Source: Amycolatopsis decaplanina DSM 44594
GTDB lineage: Bacteria > Actinomycetota > Actinomycetes > Mycobacteriales > Pseudonocardiaceae
Reading direction: 5' to 3'
Assembly: GCF_000342005.1 (NCBI RefSeq)
Contig: NZ_AOHO01000026.1
Location: 231,959 to 295,958, forward strand
DNA length: 64,000 bases
A program made the translations under genes and the position numbers. Shown one piece after another: positions 44,552-53,023 of this stretch (its first letter is position 1; the number at the start of each line of letters is the position of its first letter). Below the pieces are notes generated by a model. That model saw only the letters and a list, made by a program, of their open reading frames with translations. It ran no database searches and was not told the DNA's origin.

Positions 44552-45913
44552 ATGGACGGCAGATTCTCCCGGCGTTGGCTGATCAAGGGCGGTCTCGTGG
44601 TGGCCGCGAGTCCCCTCCTCGCGCCCACCGCCTCGGCGGCCCCGGTCCCCGTTCTTCCCTGGCCCGCGGCCAACGACATCGTCGCGCGGACGAAACTCCC
44701 GGTCTTCCCGGACCGGACGTTCTCGATCCTCGACTTCGGCGCGAGGGGCGACGGGAAGACCGACAACACCGCCGCGATCAGGAAGGCGATCGAGACGGCC
44801 AACGCGCGCGGCGGCGGACACGTCGTCGTGCCGAGAGGCACCTTCGTCACCGGTGCGGTGTACCTCAAGAGCGACGTGGACCTGCATCTCGCGGCGGGCG
44901 CCGTCCTCGCTTTCGATTCCGACGCCTCGAAGTTCCCGAACGTGCTCACGCGCTACGAGGGCATCGAGTGTGTCAACCGGTCGCCGATGATCTACGCGTA
45001 CAAGGAATCCAATATCGCGGTGACCGGCCAGGGCACGCTCGACGCGGCGGGCACCGCGTCCTGGAACAAGGGCAAGGACCGCGAATACCTGGAATCGCTG
45101 GTGGCCAAGGGAATCCCGCCGGAGCGGCGGATCGTTCCCGGCTCCGGGCACACCATGCGGTCCACGTTCGTCGAGCCGTACTCGTGCGACACCGTGCTCA
45201 TCCAGGGGATCACGCTGAAGAACCCGATGTTCTGGCAGCTGCATCCCACGCTGTGCCGGAACGTCACGATCGACGGCGTCCGCACGGACGCGAGCACCGC
45301 GCACTCCAACACCGACGCCTGCGATCCCGAGTCCTGCGACCACGTCGTGATCGTGAACTCCCATCTCGGCGCGCACGACGACAACATCGCGCTCAAATCG
45401 GGCCGGGACGCCGACGGGCGCAGGGTCGGCGTGCCGTGCCGGAACATCGTCGTCGCGAACTGCGTGATGGACGGCAACTGGGGAGCGATCACCTGCGGCA
45501 GCGAGCAGACCGGCGGCATCCGTGACGTCTACGCGTACAAGCTCACCGTCACCGGCGAGACGAAGTACGGGCTGTACGTCAAGTCGAACACCTTGCGCGG
45601 CGGGTTCACCGAGAACGTCAACCTCGACAGCGTCTCCGGCACGTTCGGCCGCTCGGTCGTGTACGTCCTGCCGGACTACAACGGCCAAACCGGCGAGTAC
45701 GTCCCCCGGTTCGGGCCGTTCACCCTCGGCAATTCCACCGGCACGAGGTGCGGGCAAGCGGCGTTCGACGTCCGGGGGTTGCCCAACTCACACGTTCGGG
45801 GGCTGCGGGTGCGCGATTGCCGCTTCGACGGCGTCGCGAGCACGGAGAACACCCTGAAACACATCGATGACCTGCGGTTCGAGAACACGACGATCAACGG
45901 GAAACCGGTCTGA
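44552..45913 (+). CDS. Secreted GH28-family polygalacturonase-like hydrolase
   Basis: This 453-aa right-handed beta-helix enzyme carries a Tat-type signal (RRWLIKGGLVVAASPLLAPTASAA). GH28 elements are visible: FGARGDGKTDNTAAIRKAI, HSNTDACDPESC, AHDDNIALKSG with the catalytic Asp pair, CGSEQTGGIRD and GLYVKSNTLRGG. NTDA in place of NTDG and HDDNIA in place of GDDCIA are variations, so activity on pectin or related polysaccharide is likely but the exact linkage is open. It probably acts outside the cell in plant-polymer use. ATG 44552 comes after GAAAGAAGG. Confidence 0.9.
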   Translation: MDGRFSRRWLIKGGLVVAASPLLAPTASAAPVPVLPWPAANDIVARTKLPVFPDRTFSILDFGARGDGKTDNTAAIRKAIETANARGGGHVVVPRGTFVTGAVYLKSDVDLHLAAGAVLAFDSDASKFPNVLTRYEGIECVNRSPMIYAYKESNIAVTGQGTLDAAGTASWNKGKDREYLESLVAKGIPPERRIVPGSGHTMRSTFVEPYSCDTVLIQGITLKNPMFWQLHPTLCRNVTIDGVRTDASTAHSNTDACDPESCDHVVIVNSHLGAHDDNIALKSGRDADGRRVGVPCRNIVVANCVMDGNWGAITCGSEQTGGIRDVYAYKLTVTGETKYGLYVKSNTLRGGFTENVNLDSVSGTFGRSVVYVLPDYNGQTGEYVPRFGPFTLGNSTGTRCGQAAFDVRGLPNSHVRGLRVRDCRFDGVASTENTLKHIDDLRFENTTINGKPV

Positions 45914-45978
45914 TTCGTGCTGCGGCCCTCGATGCGGTGCGGCAGGCTGAACGCAGACCGCACCGCATCGGAGGAATC

Positions 45979-47865
45979 GTGGACACACCAGGACTTCCCG
46001 CGAAGATCGACCCGGACGCGCTGACCACCGTCCTCGATGGACGGTGGGCCGGGCTCCGCCGCGCGGTGCGCGCGCAGATGGCGGCCGAGGACTTCAAGGA
46101 CCCCGTCGACCTCGACGTCGAAGCGCACCGCGCCCAAGTCCTCGAATGGCTGCGCCTGCTCGCCCGCACCGACCGGCCGGGGCTCGGCTTCGACCCGGCG
46201 TACGGCGGTGGCGGCGACGTCGGCGGCTCGGTGATGTCGTTCGAGATGCTGGGATTCGGCGACCTGTCGCTGATGGTCAAGGCCGGTGTCCAATGGGGCC
46301 TGTTCGGCGGCGCCGTGCAACTGCTCGGCACCGAACGCCACCACGAACGCTATCTGCGCAAGATCAAGGACCTGGAGCTCCTGGGCTGCTTCGCGATGAC
46401 CGAGCACGGCCATGGCTCGGACGTCCAGCACCTGCGCACCACCGCGACCTACGACCCGGCCACGCGCGAATTCGTCGTGCACACTCCGGACCGCGGCGCG
46501 ATGAAGGAATACATCGGCAACGCCGCCCGTGATGGCGAACTCGCGGTGGTGTTCGCGCAGCTGATCACCGGTGGCGAGTCGCGCGGCGTGCACGCGTTCG
46601 TGGTACCGATCCGCGGCGAGAACGTGAGCGGTGTCGAGATCGAGGACTGCGGGCGCAAGGCCGGGCTCAACGGCGTCGACAACGGGCGGCTCACTTTCAC
46701 CCAGGTGCGGATTCCGCGCGAGGCGCTGCTCAACCGGTTCGGTGACGTCGCCGAGGACGGGACGTACACGAGCCCGATCGAAAGCGACGGCCGCCGGTTC
46801 TTCACGATGCTCGGCACCCTCATCCGCGGCCGGGTCAGCGTCGCGGGCAGCGCCGGCAGCGCGACGAAGCGCGCGCTGGCACTGGCCGTCCGCTACGGCG
46901 AGCAGCGGCGGCAGTTCGCGCGGCCCGACGGCGAGGAGGTCGTCATCCTCGACTACCGCGCCCACCAGCGGAAACTGCTGCCCGCGCTGGCGACGTCGTA
47001 CGCCCTGCACTTCGCGCAGGAAGCACTCGTCTCGCAGCTGAACGACATCGCCGAGGACGCGCCGGAGGAAGAGCAGCGAGAGCTGGAATCACGCGCCGCC
47101 GGGATCAAAGCCGTCTCGACCTGGCACGCGACGGCGACCATCCAGGCCGCCCGTGAGGCGTGCGGTGGCTCCGGCTATCTCTCGGAGAACTTGCTCGCCG
47201 GGCTGAAAGCCGATACCGACGTCTTCACCACCTTCGAGGGTGACAACACCGTCCTGCTGCAGCTGGTCGCGAAGGGCCTGTTGACCAGCTACAAGGACCA
47301 TTTCGAGGACCTCAGCCCGCTGGCGACCGCGCGATTCGTGGCGGAGCAGCTCGTCGAGGCCGTGATCGAACGGACGTCCGCGCGCAAGGTCGTCGAGCGG
47401 CTGACCGAAGCCGACGACAGCGACGTGCTGTACTCGCGCGAGTGGCACCTGAAGCTGTTCGAAGACCGCGAAGAGCACGTACTCGGCGGTGTGGCGCAGC
47501 GCCTGCGTAAAGCCGGGTCGGATCCTTTCGGTGTCTTTAACGACGCGCAGGACCACGTCCTGCGCGCCGGACGCGCGCACGTCGACCGGGTGGTGCTGGA
47601 AGCGTTCGTCGACGCCATCGAGCGCTGTGCCGACGCGGAGGCCCGTGAGCTGCTGGAGCGGGTCTGCGACCTCTACGCGCTCGCGAACATCGAGGCGGAT
47701 CGGGGCTGGTTCCTCGAACACGGTCGCCTGACTTCCGGGCGTTCGAAGGCCGTCACCGCCGCGGTGAACGCGCTGTGCGCCGATCTGCGCCCGCACGCGC
47801 GGACACTCGTGGACGCCTTCGCTATCCCCGAGCAGTACCTAGCGGCTCCGATGCTGCGGGACTGA
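45979..47865 (+). CDS. Acyl-CoA dehydrogenase/oxidase-like flavoprotein
   Basis: This 628-aa protein is larger than standard acyl-CoA dehydrogenases and resembles acyl-CoA oxidases. The FAD-binding region includes FAMTEHGHGSDVQHLRTTA (about residues 147-165) and ITGGESRGVHAFVVPIR; the helical C-terminal half has ACGGSGYLSENLLAGLKADTDVFTTFEGDN, the oxidase-type substrate loop. It probably oxidises acyl-CoA in fatty-acid breakdown. GTG 45979 has a perfect GGAGG 5 nt upstream. The 3' end overlaps the convergent channel gene by 44 bp. Confidence 0.88.
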   Translation: MDTPGLPAKIDPDALTTVLDGRWAGLRRAVRAQMAAEDFKDPVDLDVEAHRAQVLEWLRLLARTDRPGLGFDPAYGGGGDVGGSVMSFEMLGFGDLSLMVKAGVQWGLFGGAVQLLGTERHHERYLRKIKDLELLGCFAMTEHGHGSDVQHLRTTATYDPATREFVVHTPDRGAMKEYIGNAARDGELAVVFAQLITGGESRGVHAFVVPIRGENVSGVEIEDCGRKAGLNGVDNGRLTFTQVRIPREALLNRFGDVAEDGTYTSPIESDGRRFFTMLGTLIRGRVSVAGSAGSATKRALALAVRYGEQRRQFARPDGEEVVILDYRAHQRKLLPALATSYALHFAQEALVSQLNDIAEDAPEEEQRELESRAAGIKAVSTWHATATIQAAREACGGSGYLSENLLAGLKADTDVFTTFEGDNTVLLQLVAKGLLTSYKDHFEDLSPLATARFVAEQLVEAVIERTSARKVVERLTEADDSDVLYSREWHLKLFEDREEHVLGGVAQRLRKAGSDPFGVFNDAQDHVLRAGRAHVDRVVLEAFVDAIERCADAEARELLERVCDLYALANIEADRGWFLEHGRLTSGRSKAVTAAVNALCADLRPHARTLVDAFAIPEQYLAAPMLRD

Positions 47866-48568
47866 CCCCGGCACGCTGCTCGGCGAGCTCGGCCCGCAAC
47901 GCCTTGACCTCGCGGGTCAGCTCGTCGAGATGCTCGCGGGTCACGGCCTGCGCGTTCTCGTCGGCCTCGGTCACCCGGCGGATCAGCCACGACGCGAGCG
48001 TCGCGGTGACCACACCGAGCAGGGCGATCCCGGCCACCATCAGCCCGACCGCGACGACGCGGCCGGTGCCGCTGACCGGATAGCGGTCGCCGTAGCCCAC
48101 CGTGGTGATCGTCGTGATCGACCACCACACCGCGTCCGGGAAGTCGGTGATCGGCGCGTCCGGCGCGGCGCGTTCGGCGTCGAGCACGGCCAGCGCCGAA
48201 CAGAACACGATGAGCACCGTCGCGCCCACCGTGTAGACCACGACGCGGCCGCGCAGCGACAGGCCGGCGTTGCGGTTGAGGACGTTGAGCACCGTGACCA
48301 GCCGGAGCAGCCGTAGCTGCCGGATCAGCGGGAGCACGATGATCAGCAGGTCGAACAGGTTGTTCTTCAGGAAGTCCCGCTTGTCCTCGGCGTGCTTGAG
48401 GCGGACGCCGTAGTCCAGCGCGAAGACGGCCCACGCCAGCCAGGTGACGACCTCACACCAGACCCGCCCGGTGTGCCCGAGCGAGGGCTGGAGGATCGGC
48501 CAGGCGTACGCGGCCAGGAACAGTACGGCGGCGGCGTTGAGCGGCCACTCCATCCGCTTTTCCCACAT
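47822..48568 (-). CDS. Voltage-gated-like potassium channel (6TM)
   Basis: This 248-aa protein has membrane segments consistent with an S1-S6 arrangement: S4-like basic segment RQLRLLRLVTVLNVLNR (about residues 87-103), pore helix and selectivity filter TTVGYGD (about 152-158), and a final inner helix followed by a coiled-coil tail (REHLDELTREVKALRAELAEQ). The filter indicates K+ selectivity. ATG 48568 follows GGAGAC; the GTG five codons upstream overlaps that box. The last 44 bp are shared with the convergent acyl-CoA oxidase-like gene, with no terminator between. Confidence 0.88.
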   Translation of the reverse strand: MWEKRMEWPLNAAAVLFLAAYAWPILQPSLGHTGRVWCEVVTWLAWAVFALDYGVRLKHAEDKRDFLKNNLFDLLIIVLPLIRQLRLLRLVTVLNVLNRNAGLSLRGRVVVYTVGATVLIVFCSALAVLDAERAAPDAPITDFPDAVWWSITTITTVGYGDRYPVSGTGRVVAVGLMVAGIALLGVVTATLASWLIRRVTEADENAQAVTREHLDELTREVKALRAELAEQRAGVSPAASEPLGTARG

Positions 48569-48606
48569 CGGAAGTCTCCTCACCTGGCCTTTCCCAGGTG
48601 CGTACG

Positions 48607-49056
48607 TTAAGCGATGTCGAGGGCCGTTCCATAGAGTTTGTCGGTTTTGAGGGTGATGTAGAGCCTTCGTTCGGCCGCGATGGTCTCGAGGAACTCCTCT
48701 TCGTTGTCGGGCTTTTGCCGTTGCGCCGCGAGGTAATCGAGTCCCGCGGTGTCACCGGGTGTCCGGGTGACTTCGGAGAGTTCCGCTTTTCCTTCCGCGA
48801 CGGCGAATTTCCAGTGGTCGGCGCTGGAGACGTAGAGGGACGCGGTGGGGTTGCCGCGGATCTGCTTGACCTTGAGGCGGTCTTCGGTCGTGCTGATCCG
48901 GATCTCGCGGGTCTCGGGGTCCCATGCGTAGACGACGGTGGAGAGATGCGGGCGGCCGTCGCGCTTGAGGGTCGCGAGTGCGCCGAAGGTGTGCTCGGCG
49001 AGGAAGTCGCTGAGGGCTGCGTCGTCGAGGGGGCGGGGCGGTGCGTTCTTGGCCAT
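48607..49056 (-). CDS. PPOX-class F420-type oxidoreductase
   Basis: This 149-aa split-barrel protein has FLAEHTFGALATLKRDGRPHLSTVVYAWD, IRISTTEDRLKVKQIRGNPTASLYVSS and a KTDKLYG end, as in PPOX-class F420H2-dependent reductases and F420 or flavin binders of actinomycetes. The cofactor (F420 versus FMN) is inferred from family resemblance. ATG 49056 (MAKNAPP) is preferred; an ATG at 49068 is an alternative. It is 38 bp from the ion channel gene on the same strand. Confidence 0.85.
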   Translation of the reverse strand: MAKNAPPRPLDDAALSDFLAEHTFGALATLKRDGRPHLSTVVYAWDPETREIRISTTEDRLKVKQIRGNPTASLYVSSADHWKFAVAEGKAELSEVTRTPGDTAGLDYLAAQRQKPDNEEEFLETIAAERRLYITLKTDKLYGTALDIA

Positions 49057-49552
49057 GGTGGTGATCATGGCTCGCACGGCGAGGGAGCGGAAGAAGGCAC
49101 TTTCCTGTGCCAGAGGGAACACGCGTGTGTCCTACCTGGTCAGAGTGTCGACGTGGGCCGAGAATCGGCCCTCGGCCCGCGCCGGGGCGTGATCTGGCGA
49201 GAAATGAATTTGGCCAGAATCCGCCATGGATATTCCACAGTGGATACGCGTGCCGCGTGAAAGATATAAAAGGCCCCGGTGGTATGGACATTTCCAATCG
49301 CCCTTACCCTTCGCGACCTGCGCGTGAACGGCATACCGATGATTTTGTCCGCAACTCACCGTTGTCTGTGATAATCCCTCCGATTTCGATTGTGCCCCAA
49401 GGGGTGTCGAGAATTTTCGAACATTGCGAGAAATGGGGGAACGTCCTGGGAATCCTTGTTCCGATGTCATAGAGTCGGCCACTTCCGCGAGGGCGCGACG
49501 ATCACCTGTCGTATCGCGTTTCCATTCCGCACGCCTGAAGAGAAAGTAGTGA
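49057..49552. promoter_or_regulatory. AT-richer 496-bp intergenic region upstream of the roadblock cluster
   Basis: No convincing gene is seen. Base composition is clearly lower in GC than flanking DNA. A candidate plus-strand promoter is TTGTCC (49345-49350), 19 bp, TGTGATAAT with the extended -10 hexamer GATAAT at 49370-49375, leaving a leader of about 170 nt. A TATAAA at about 49265 is a possible minus-strand promoter element for the PPOX gene. Confidence 0.4.
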
Positions 49553-50515
49553 GTGGCGCCTATGCCCCGGTCTTCCTTCGATCTGCTCGCGCGGGCGCTG
49601 ACCGTATGTTGCGACGACGGGGTGTCCGGCGCGTTGTACCTGTCCGGCAGGCCCGGCGGGGTGATCCACCTGCGCGACGGCGCGGTGATCGCCGTCGAAA
49701 CCCCTGGTGCGCCCGGGGTGGACGCCCTGTTGCTGCGGTCCGGGCGGATCAGCGAGGCGGACTGGTCCGCCGCGTTGCGGGCGGGGCGCGGCGGTCCGAC
49801 ACCGCGGGACGAGCTTCTCGCTCGCGCCGGGATCGGGAACACGGAACTGCAGCTGGTCGCCACCATGGCCGCGCAGGACGGGGCTTTCGTCATCGTGGCA
49901 GGTGACATCGAGGAGTACGCCATCGCCTACCACCGGTTCGACGTGCTGTTGCCGGTCACTCCGGCGATCGAACTCGACTGGCTGCTCGACGAGACCAGGC
50001 GTCGTCTTGACGCCCTCGCGTCACTGCCGGTGGCGGTCTCGCCGCATCGCGACCGGATCGCGCCAGTGGCCGGGACGGCCTCGCCGACGGTCGCGTCGAC
50101 CGCGGCCCGGCGCGACATCCTCGCGGGCACCAACGGCCGCCGCTCCGCTCGCGACATCGCGTTCGTGTTGGGGCGCAATGTCTTTCCTGTGACGATCGAG
50201 ATCTCCCGGATGATCGGCGACGGTCTGGTCGAGATCGCCGTCGAGGCTCCCGAGGATCCCGGTGGGGTCTCGCTGAAGCCGCTGCGTCCCCGGATGCCCG
50301 CCGCCGGAGCCCAGCCGGTTCCCGACGGTGACACGAATGGCCTTCCCCTGCGCAGCCCGGGGGCGAGCGGTGTGTCGGAACTGCTCAAGCCGTCACGGGC
50401 GGCCGGCTGGCAGGTACTTCCCAGGCTGCTCAACCGCGTCCGGGCCGGACCTGCCGCGAACCGCACGAACTCGGACGAGATCTCGCAGCAGAAGGGAATA
50501 TCAGGTGGATCGTGA
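49553..50515 (+). CDS. DUF4388/PATAN-like regulator with C-terminal extension
   Basis: This 320-aa protein has an N-terminal PATAN/DUF4388-like module (FDLLARALTVCCDDGVSGALYLSGRPGGVIHLRDGAVIAVETP, a strand-rich fold often in GTPase-linked signalling), a central MarR-like HTH (RDILAGTNGRRSARDIAFVLGRNVFPVTIEISRMIGDGLV, about residues 190-228) and a Pro-rich tail. The start is uncertain: GTG 49553 or ATG 49562. It overlaps the roadblock gene that follows by 11 bp. Such proteins usually work with roadblock partners in signalling complexes; no GTPase gene is adjacent. Confidence 0.7.
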   Translation: MAPMPRSSFDLLARALTVCCDDGVSGALYLSGRPGGVIHLRDGAVIAVETPGAPGVDALLLRSGRISEADWSAALRAGRGGPTPRDELLARAGIGNTELQLVATMAAQDGAFVIVAGDIEEYAIAYHRFDVLLPVTPAIELDWLLDETRRRLDALASLPVAVSPHRDRIAPVAGTASPTVASTAARRDILAGTNGRRSARDIAFVLGRNVFPVTIEISRMIGDGLVEIAVEAPEDPGGVSLKPLRPRMPAAGAQPVPDGDTNGLPLRSPGASGVSELLKPSRAAGWQVLPRLLNRVRAGPAANRTNSDEISQQKGISGGS

Positions 50516-50891
50516 AACGCTGGCCGACGAGCTGAACGACTTGAGGAAGCAAGTGAGCGGGGTGACCGGAGCCCTGATCGCCGGTGTCGACGGCCTGCTC
50601 ATCGCGGCCGACGCCGAGGACCGGATCGATCCCGGCGCGGTGTCCGCACTCGGCGCCGCTCAGCTGGGCCTCTCGCTGACCATCACCTCCGCGGTCGACC
50701 AAGGCGCGTTCCGGCACGCGGTGGTCCGCGGCAGCGGCGGTTACCTGGCCGTCTACTCCGTCGACAGCACGGCGTTGCTGGTCGTCCTCGGCGACGAGGG
50801 CCTCGACGTCACCCGGTTGCACCGGGCTGCCCTGCTCACGATCGAGCGCGTCCGCTCGATCCTCGCAGCCGTCATCGCGAACGCCTGCTGA
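50505..50891 (+). CDS. Roadblock/LC7-domain protein (copy 1)
   Basis: This 128-aa single-domain protein has an LC7 core (VTGALIAGVDGLLIAADAEDRIDPGAVSALGAAQLGLSL, strand-helix-strand) and a C-terminal helix. Roadblock proteins form platforms that regulate small GTPases (MglA-like) in bacteria. GTG 50505 overlaps the DUF4388 gene end by 11 bp and has AGAAGGGA upstream, so the two are coupled. No GTPase is adjacent. Confidence 0.82.
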   Translation: MDRETLADELNDLRKQVSGVTGALIAGVDGLLIAADAEDRIDPGAVSALGAAQLGLSLTITSAVDQGAFRHAVVRGSGGYLAVYSVDSTALLVVLGDEGLDVTRLHRAALLTIERVRSILAAVIANAC

Positions 50892-50940
50892 GCCTCCTCC
50901 ACCCGAAGTCACGGAAGAACACCGAAAAAGGAGAACGGAC

Positions 50941-51363
50941 ATGCTGGGTAGTGGCCAGAATATGTCGGACCAGATGACCCTGATGGTCAAGCAGCTGCGC
51001 CAGGAGGTGCCCGACTGCCTCGCCTCCGGTGTGGTGGATCTGGCGACCGGCATGTTGTTGGCCGTCGAAACCACCGACAGTCATCCGTCGGAGGTCCTCG
51101 ACCTGCTCGCCGGCGCGACCTTGGACCTGTTCCAAGGCCGTACGGTCGTGATGATCGAGAACATCTTCAAGGAGCGACGAGGCGTCAGCAGCTCCGAGCA
51201 CTACTTCCAGGAGATCCTCGTCAACAGCGCCAACCTGACGCACCTGTTCATCAGGAACAACCACAACGCCGACGTCGTGGCCGTCGTGGTCTGCCCGAAG
51301 TCGGTGAACATCGGGATGCTCTTCGCGGGTACCCGGCGGGTGATCAAAAACCAGGCGTTGTGA
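50941..51363 (+). CDS. Roadblock/LC7-like protein (copy 2)
   Basis: This 140-aa protein resembles the roadblock fold less clearly: QEVPDCLASGVVDLATGMLLAVETTD, then helix HPSEVLDLLAGATLDLFQG and strands VVMIENIFKERRG and HYFQEILVNSANLTHLFIRNNHN. An AAAAAGGAG box lies 6 nt before ATG, indicating strong independent translation 49 bp after copy 1. It likely heterodimerises with copy 1 in a signalling complex, which is inference. Confidence 0.75.
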   Translation: MLGSGQNMSDQMTLMVKQLRQEVPDCLASGVVDLATGMLLAVETTDSHPSEVLDLLAGATLDLFQGRTVVMIENIFKERRGVSSSEHYFQEILVNSANLTHLFIRNNHNADVVAVVVCPKSVNIGMLFAGTRRVIKNQAL

Positions 51364-51413
51364 CCGTCCGCCTGCCGGGCCCGCGTCGGTCTCGGCAGGC
51401 GTTTCCGGTGTGG

Positions 51414-52100
51414 CTAGGCGTACATCGCCAGCCAGATCGCGATGTAGTGCGACACCGCGGCCAGCACCGTGCACGCGTGGAAGTACTCGTGGTACCCGAA
51501 GGTGTCCGGGAAGTGGTTCGGCCACTTCACCGCGTAGAACACCGCGCCCAGCGTGTAGAACAGGCCGCCCACGCAGAGCAGGACGAGCGCCGCGACGCCG
51601 GCGTGCGCGGCCAGTTCGGGCAGGACGAAGACGGCGACCCAGCCCAGCGCGATGTAGATCGGCACACCCAGCCAGCGTGGCGCGTTCGGCCACAGCATCT
51701 TCAGGGTGACGCCGCCGATCGCGCCGCCCCACACGATCGCCAGCACGATGTACCCGGTCGGCTGGGACATCGCCAGAAGGGTGAACGGCGTGTAGGTGCC
51801 GGCGATGAACAGGAAGATCATCGAATGGTCGGCGCGCTTCATCCATTCGTATGCTCGTGGGCTCCACAAGCGACGGTGGTAGAGGGCGCTGACGCCGAAG
51901 ACGCCGAGCACGGTCAGGCCGTAGACCGAAGTGGACAAGGCGGCCATACCGGACACAGTGGACGCCGCGAGGCTGATCAAGGCCGCGGCTCCGGCGACGG
52001 CGCCGAAGAAGGACCAGAAGTGGATGTGGCCACGCAAACGAGGACGCGTGTCCACCACGGGCGTGGGGCCGGACGGCTGGGGCTCGGTCGCTACGCTCAC
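51414..52100 (-). CDS. Hemolysin III / PAQR-family membrane protein
   Basis: This 228-aa protein has seven predicted membrane segments. The family's metal-site residues are visible: His in SALYHRRLW, Asp and His in RADHSMIFLFIAGTYTP, and His in YHEYFHACTVLAAVSHY near the C-terminus. Bacterial HlyIII proteins have an alkaline-ceramidase-like site but no agreed substrate. The order hlyIII then prenyl synthase matches Rv1085c-Rv1086. A TAACCT box 6 nt before GTG 52100 indicates a leaderless transcript. Confidence 0.9.
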   Translation of the reverse strand: MSVATEPQPSGPTPVVDTRPRLRGHIHFWSFFGAVAGAAALISLAASTVSGMAALSTSVYGLTVLGVFGVSALYHRRLWSPRAYEWMKRADHSMIFLFIAGTYTPFTLLAMSQPTGYIVLAIVWGGAIGGVTLKMLWPNAPRWLGVPIYIALGWVAVFVLPELAAHAGVAALVLLCVGGLFYTLGAVFYAVKWPNHFPDTFGYHEYFHACTVLAAVSHYIAIWLAMYA

Positions 52101-52106
52101 TCTGCC

Positions 52107-52112
52107 AGGTTA
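52107..52112 (-). promoter_or_regulatory. Leaderless-type -10 box for hemolysin III gene
   Basis: On the minus strand TAACCT is followed by 6 nt and then GTG 52100, with no ribosome-binding site. Confidence 0.5.
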
Positions 52113-52172
52113 CGGCACCGTAGGTTTTTCGCCAGTGTCCGTGGCGCGTCCCACTGAGGCTCGCGGGGTGAC

Positions 52173-52178
52173 TACTCT
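52173..52178 (+). promoter_or_regulatory. Leaderless-type -10 box for prenyl synthase gene
   Basis: TACTCT is followed by 8 nt and then GTG 52187, with no ribosome-binding site; it lies back to back with the hemolysin III promoter in an 86-bp gap. Confidence 0.45.
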
Positions 52179-52186
52179 CCACTGGC

Positions 52187-52963
52187 GTGAGTCTTCGGTC
52201 CTTCTTGTCAGACGTCGTGTACAGCGCCTACGGCAGGCGCCTGATCCAGCAGGCAAAGGGGCGCCACCCACGCCACATCGCCATCATGCTGGACGGCAAC
52301 CGCCGCTGGGCGCGCGAAGCGGGCTTCGCCGACGTCGCAGACGGCCACCGGGCCGGCGCCAAGAAGATCGCCGACTTCCTGAGCTGGTGCAACGAGGCCG
52401 ACGTCGAGGTCGTCACCATGTGGCTGCTTTCGACGGACAACCTCGGCCGCGCCGCCGAGGAACTGAGCCCGTTGTTGAAGATCATCACCGACGTCACCGA
52501 CGAACTCGCCGCGCCGCACACGCCCTGGCGGCTCCGCATCGTGGGAGCCCTCGACCTGCTGCCCCCGGAGGTCGCGAAGGCCCTCAGCGCGGCCGCGGAG
52601 CGCACTGAGGGGCGCTCCGGGATGGAGGTCAACGTCGCGGTCGGTTACGGGGGGCGTCAGGAGATCGCCGACGCGGTCCGCAAACTCCTGCTCCAGCACG
52701 CCGACGAAGGCACCTCGATCCGCGAACTCGCGAAGATCCTGGACGTCGACCATATTTCCGAACACATGTACACCTCGGGCCAGCCGGATCCGGATCTGAT
52801 TATCCGCACCTCCGGTGAGCAGCGGCTTTCCGGATTTCTGCTCTGGCAATCAGCCCATTCGGAATTCTGGTTCACCGAAGCGTATTGGCCCGCATTCCGC
52901 CGGGTCGATTTTCTTCGCGCCCTGCGTGATTACGCGTGGCGGCACCGTCGCTTCGGTTCCTGA
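52187..52963 (+). CDS. Cis-prenyl diphosphate synthase (Z-isoprenyl transferase)
   Basis: This 258-aa UppS-superfamily enzyme builds Z-prenyl diphosphates from isopentenyl diphosphate. The catalytic Asp lies in IMLDGNRRWAR (Asp 36); other family segments are WLLSTDNLGRAAEEL, VGYGGRQEIADAVR and DPDLIIRTSGEQRLSGFLLWQSAHSE. In order it matches Rv1086, the short-chain (Z,E-farnesyl) synthase of M. tuberculosis, so it may make the priming unit for decaprenyl phosphate rather than the full lipid carrier. Chain length cannot be read from sequence alone. Confidence 0.9.
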   Translation: MSLRSFLSDVVYSAYGRRLIQQAKGRHPRHIAIMLDGNRRWAREAGFADVADGHRAGAKKIADFLSWCNEADVEVVTMWLLSTDNLGRAAEELSPLLKIITDVTDELAAPHTPWRLRIVGALDLLPPEVAKALSAAAERTEGRSGMEVNVAVGYGGRQEIADAVRKLLLQHADEGTSIRELAKILDVDHISEHMYTSGQPDPDLIIRTSGEQRLSGFLLWQSAHSEFWFTEAYWPAFRRVDFLRALRDYAWRHRRFGS

Positions 52964-52975
52964 CCGGTGGCATGA

Positions 52976-53007
52976 CGAAGGCCCCGGCGTGCACTCCGGG
53001 GCCTTCG
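52976..53007. terminator. Bidirectional terminator between prenyl synthase and small secreted protein genes
   Basis: CGAAGGCCCCGG and its exact complement form a 12-bp stem with an 8-nt loop between convergent genes, 12 bp after the prenyl synthase stop. Confidence 0.8.
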
Positions 53008-53023
53008 ACGTCGACACTGAAGA

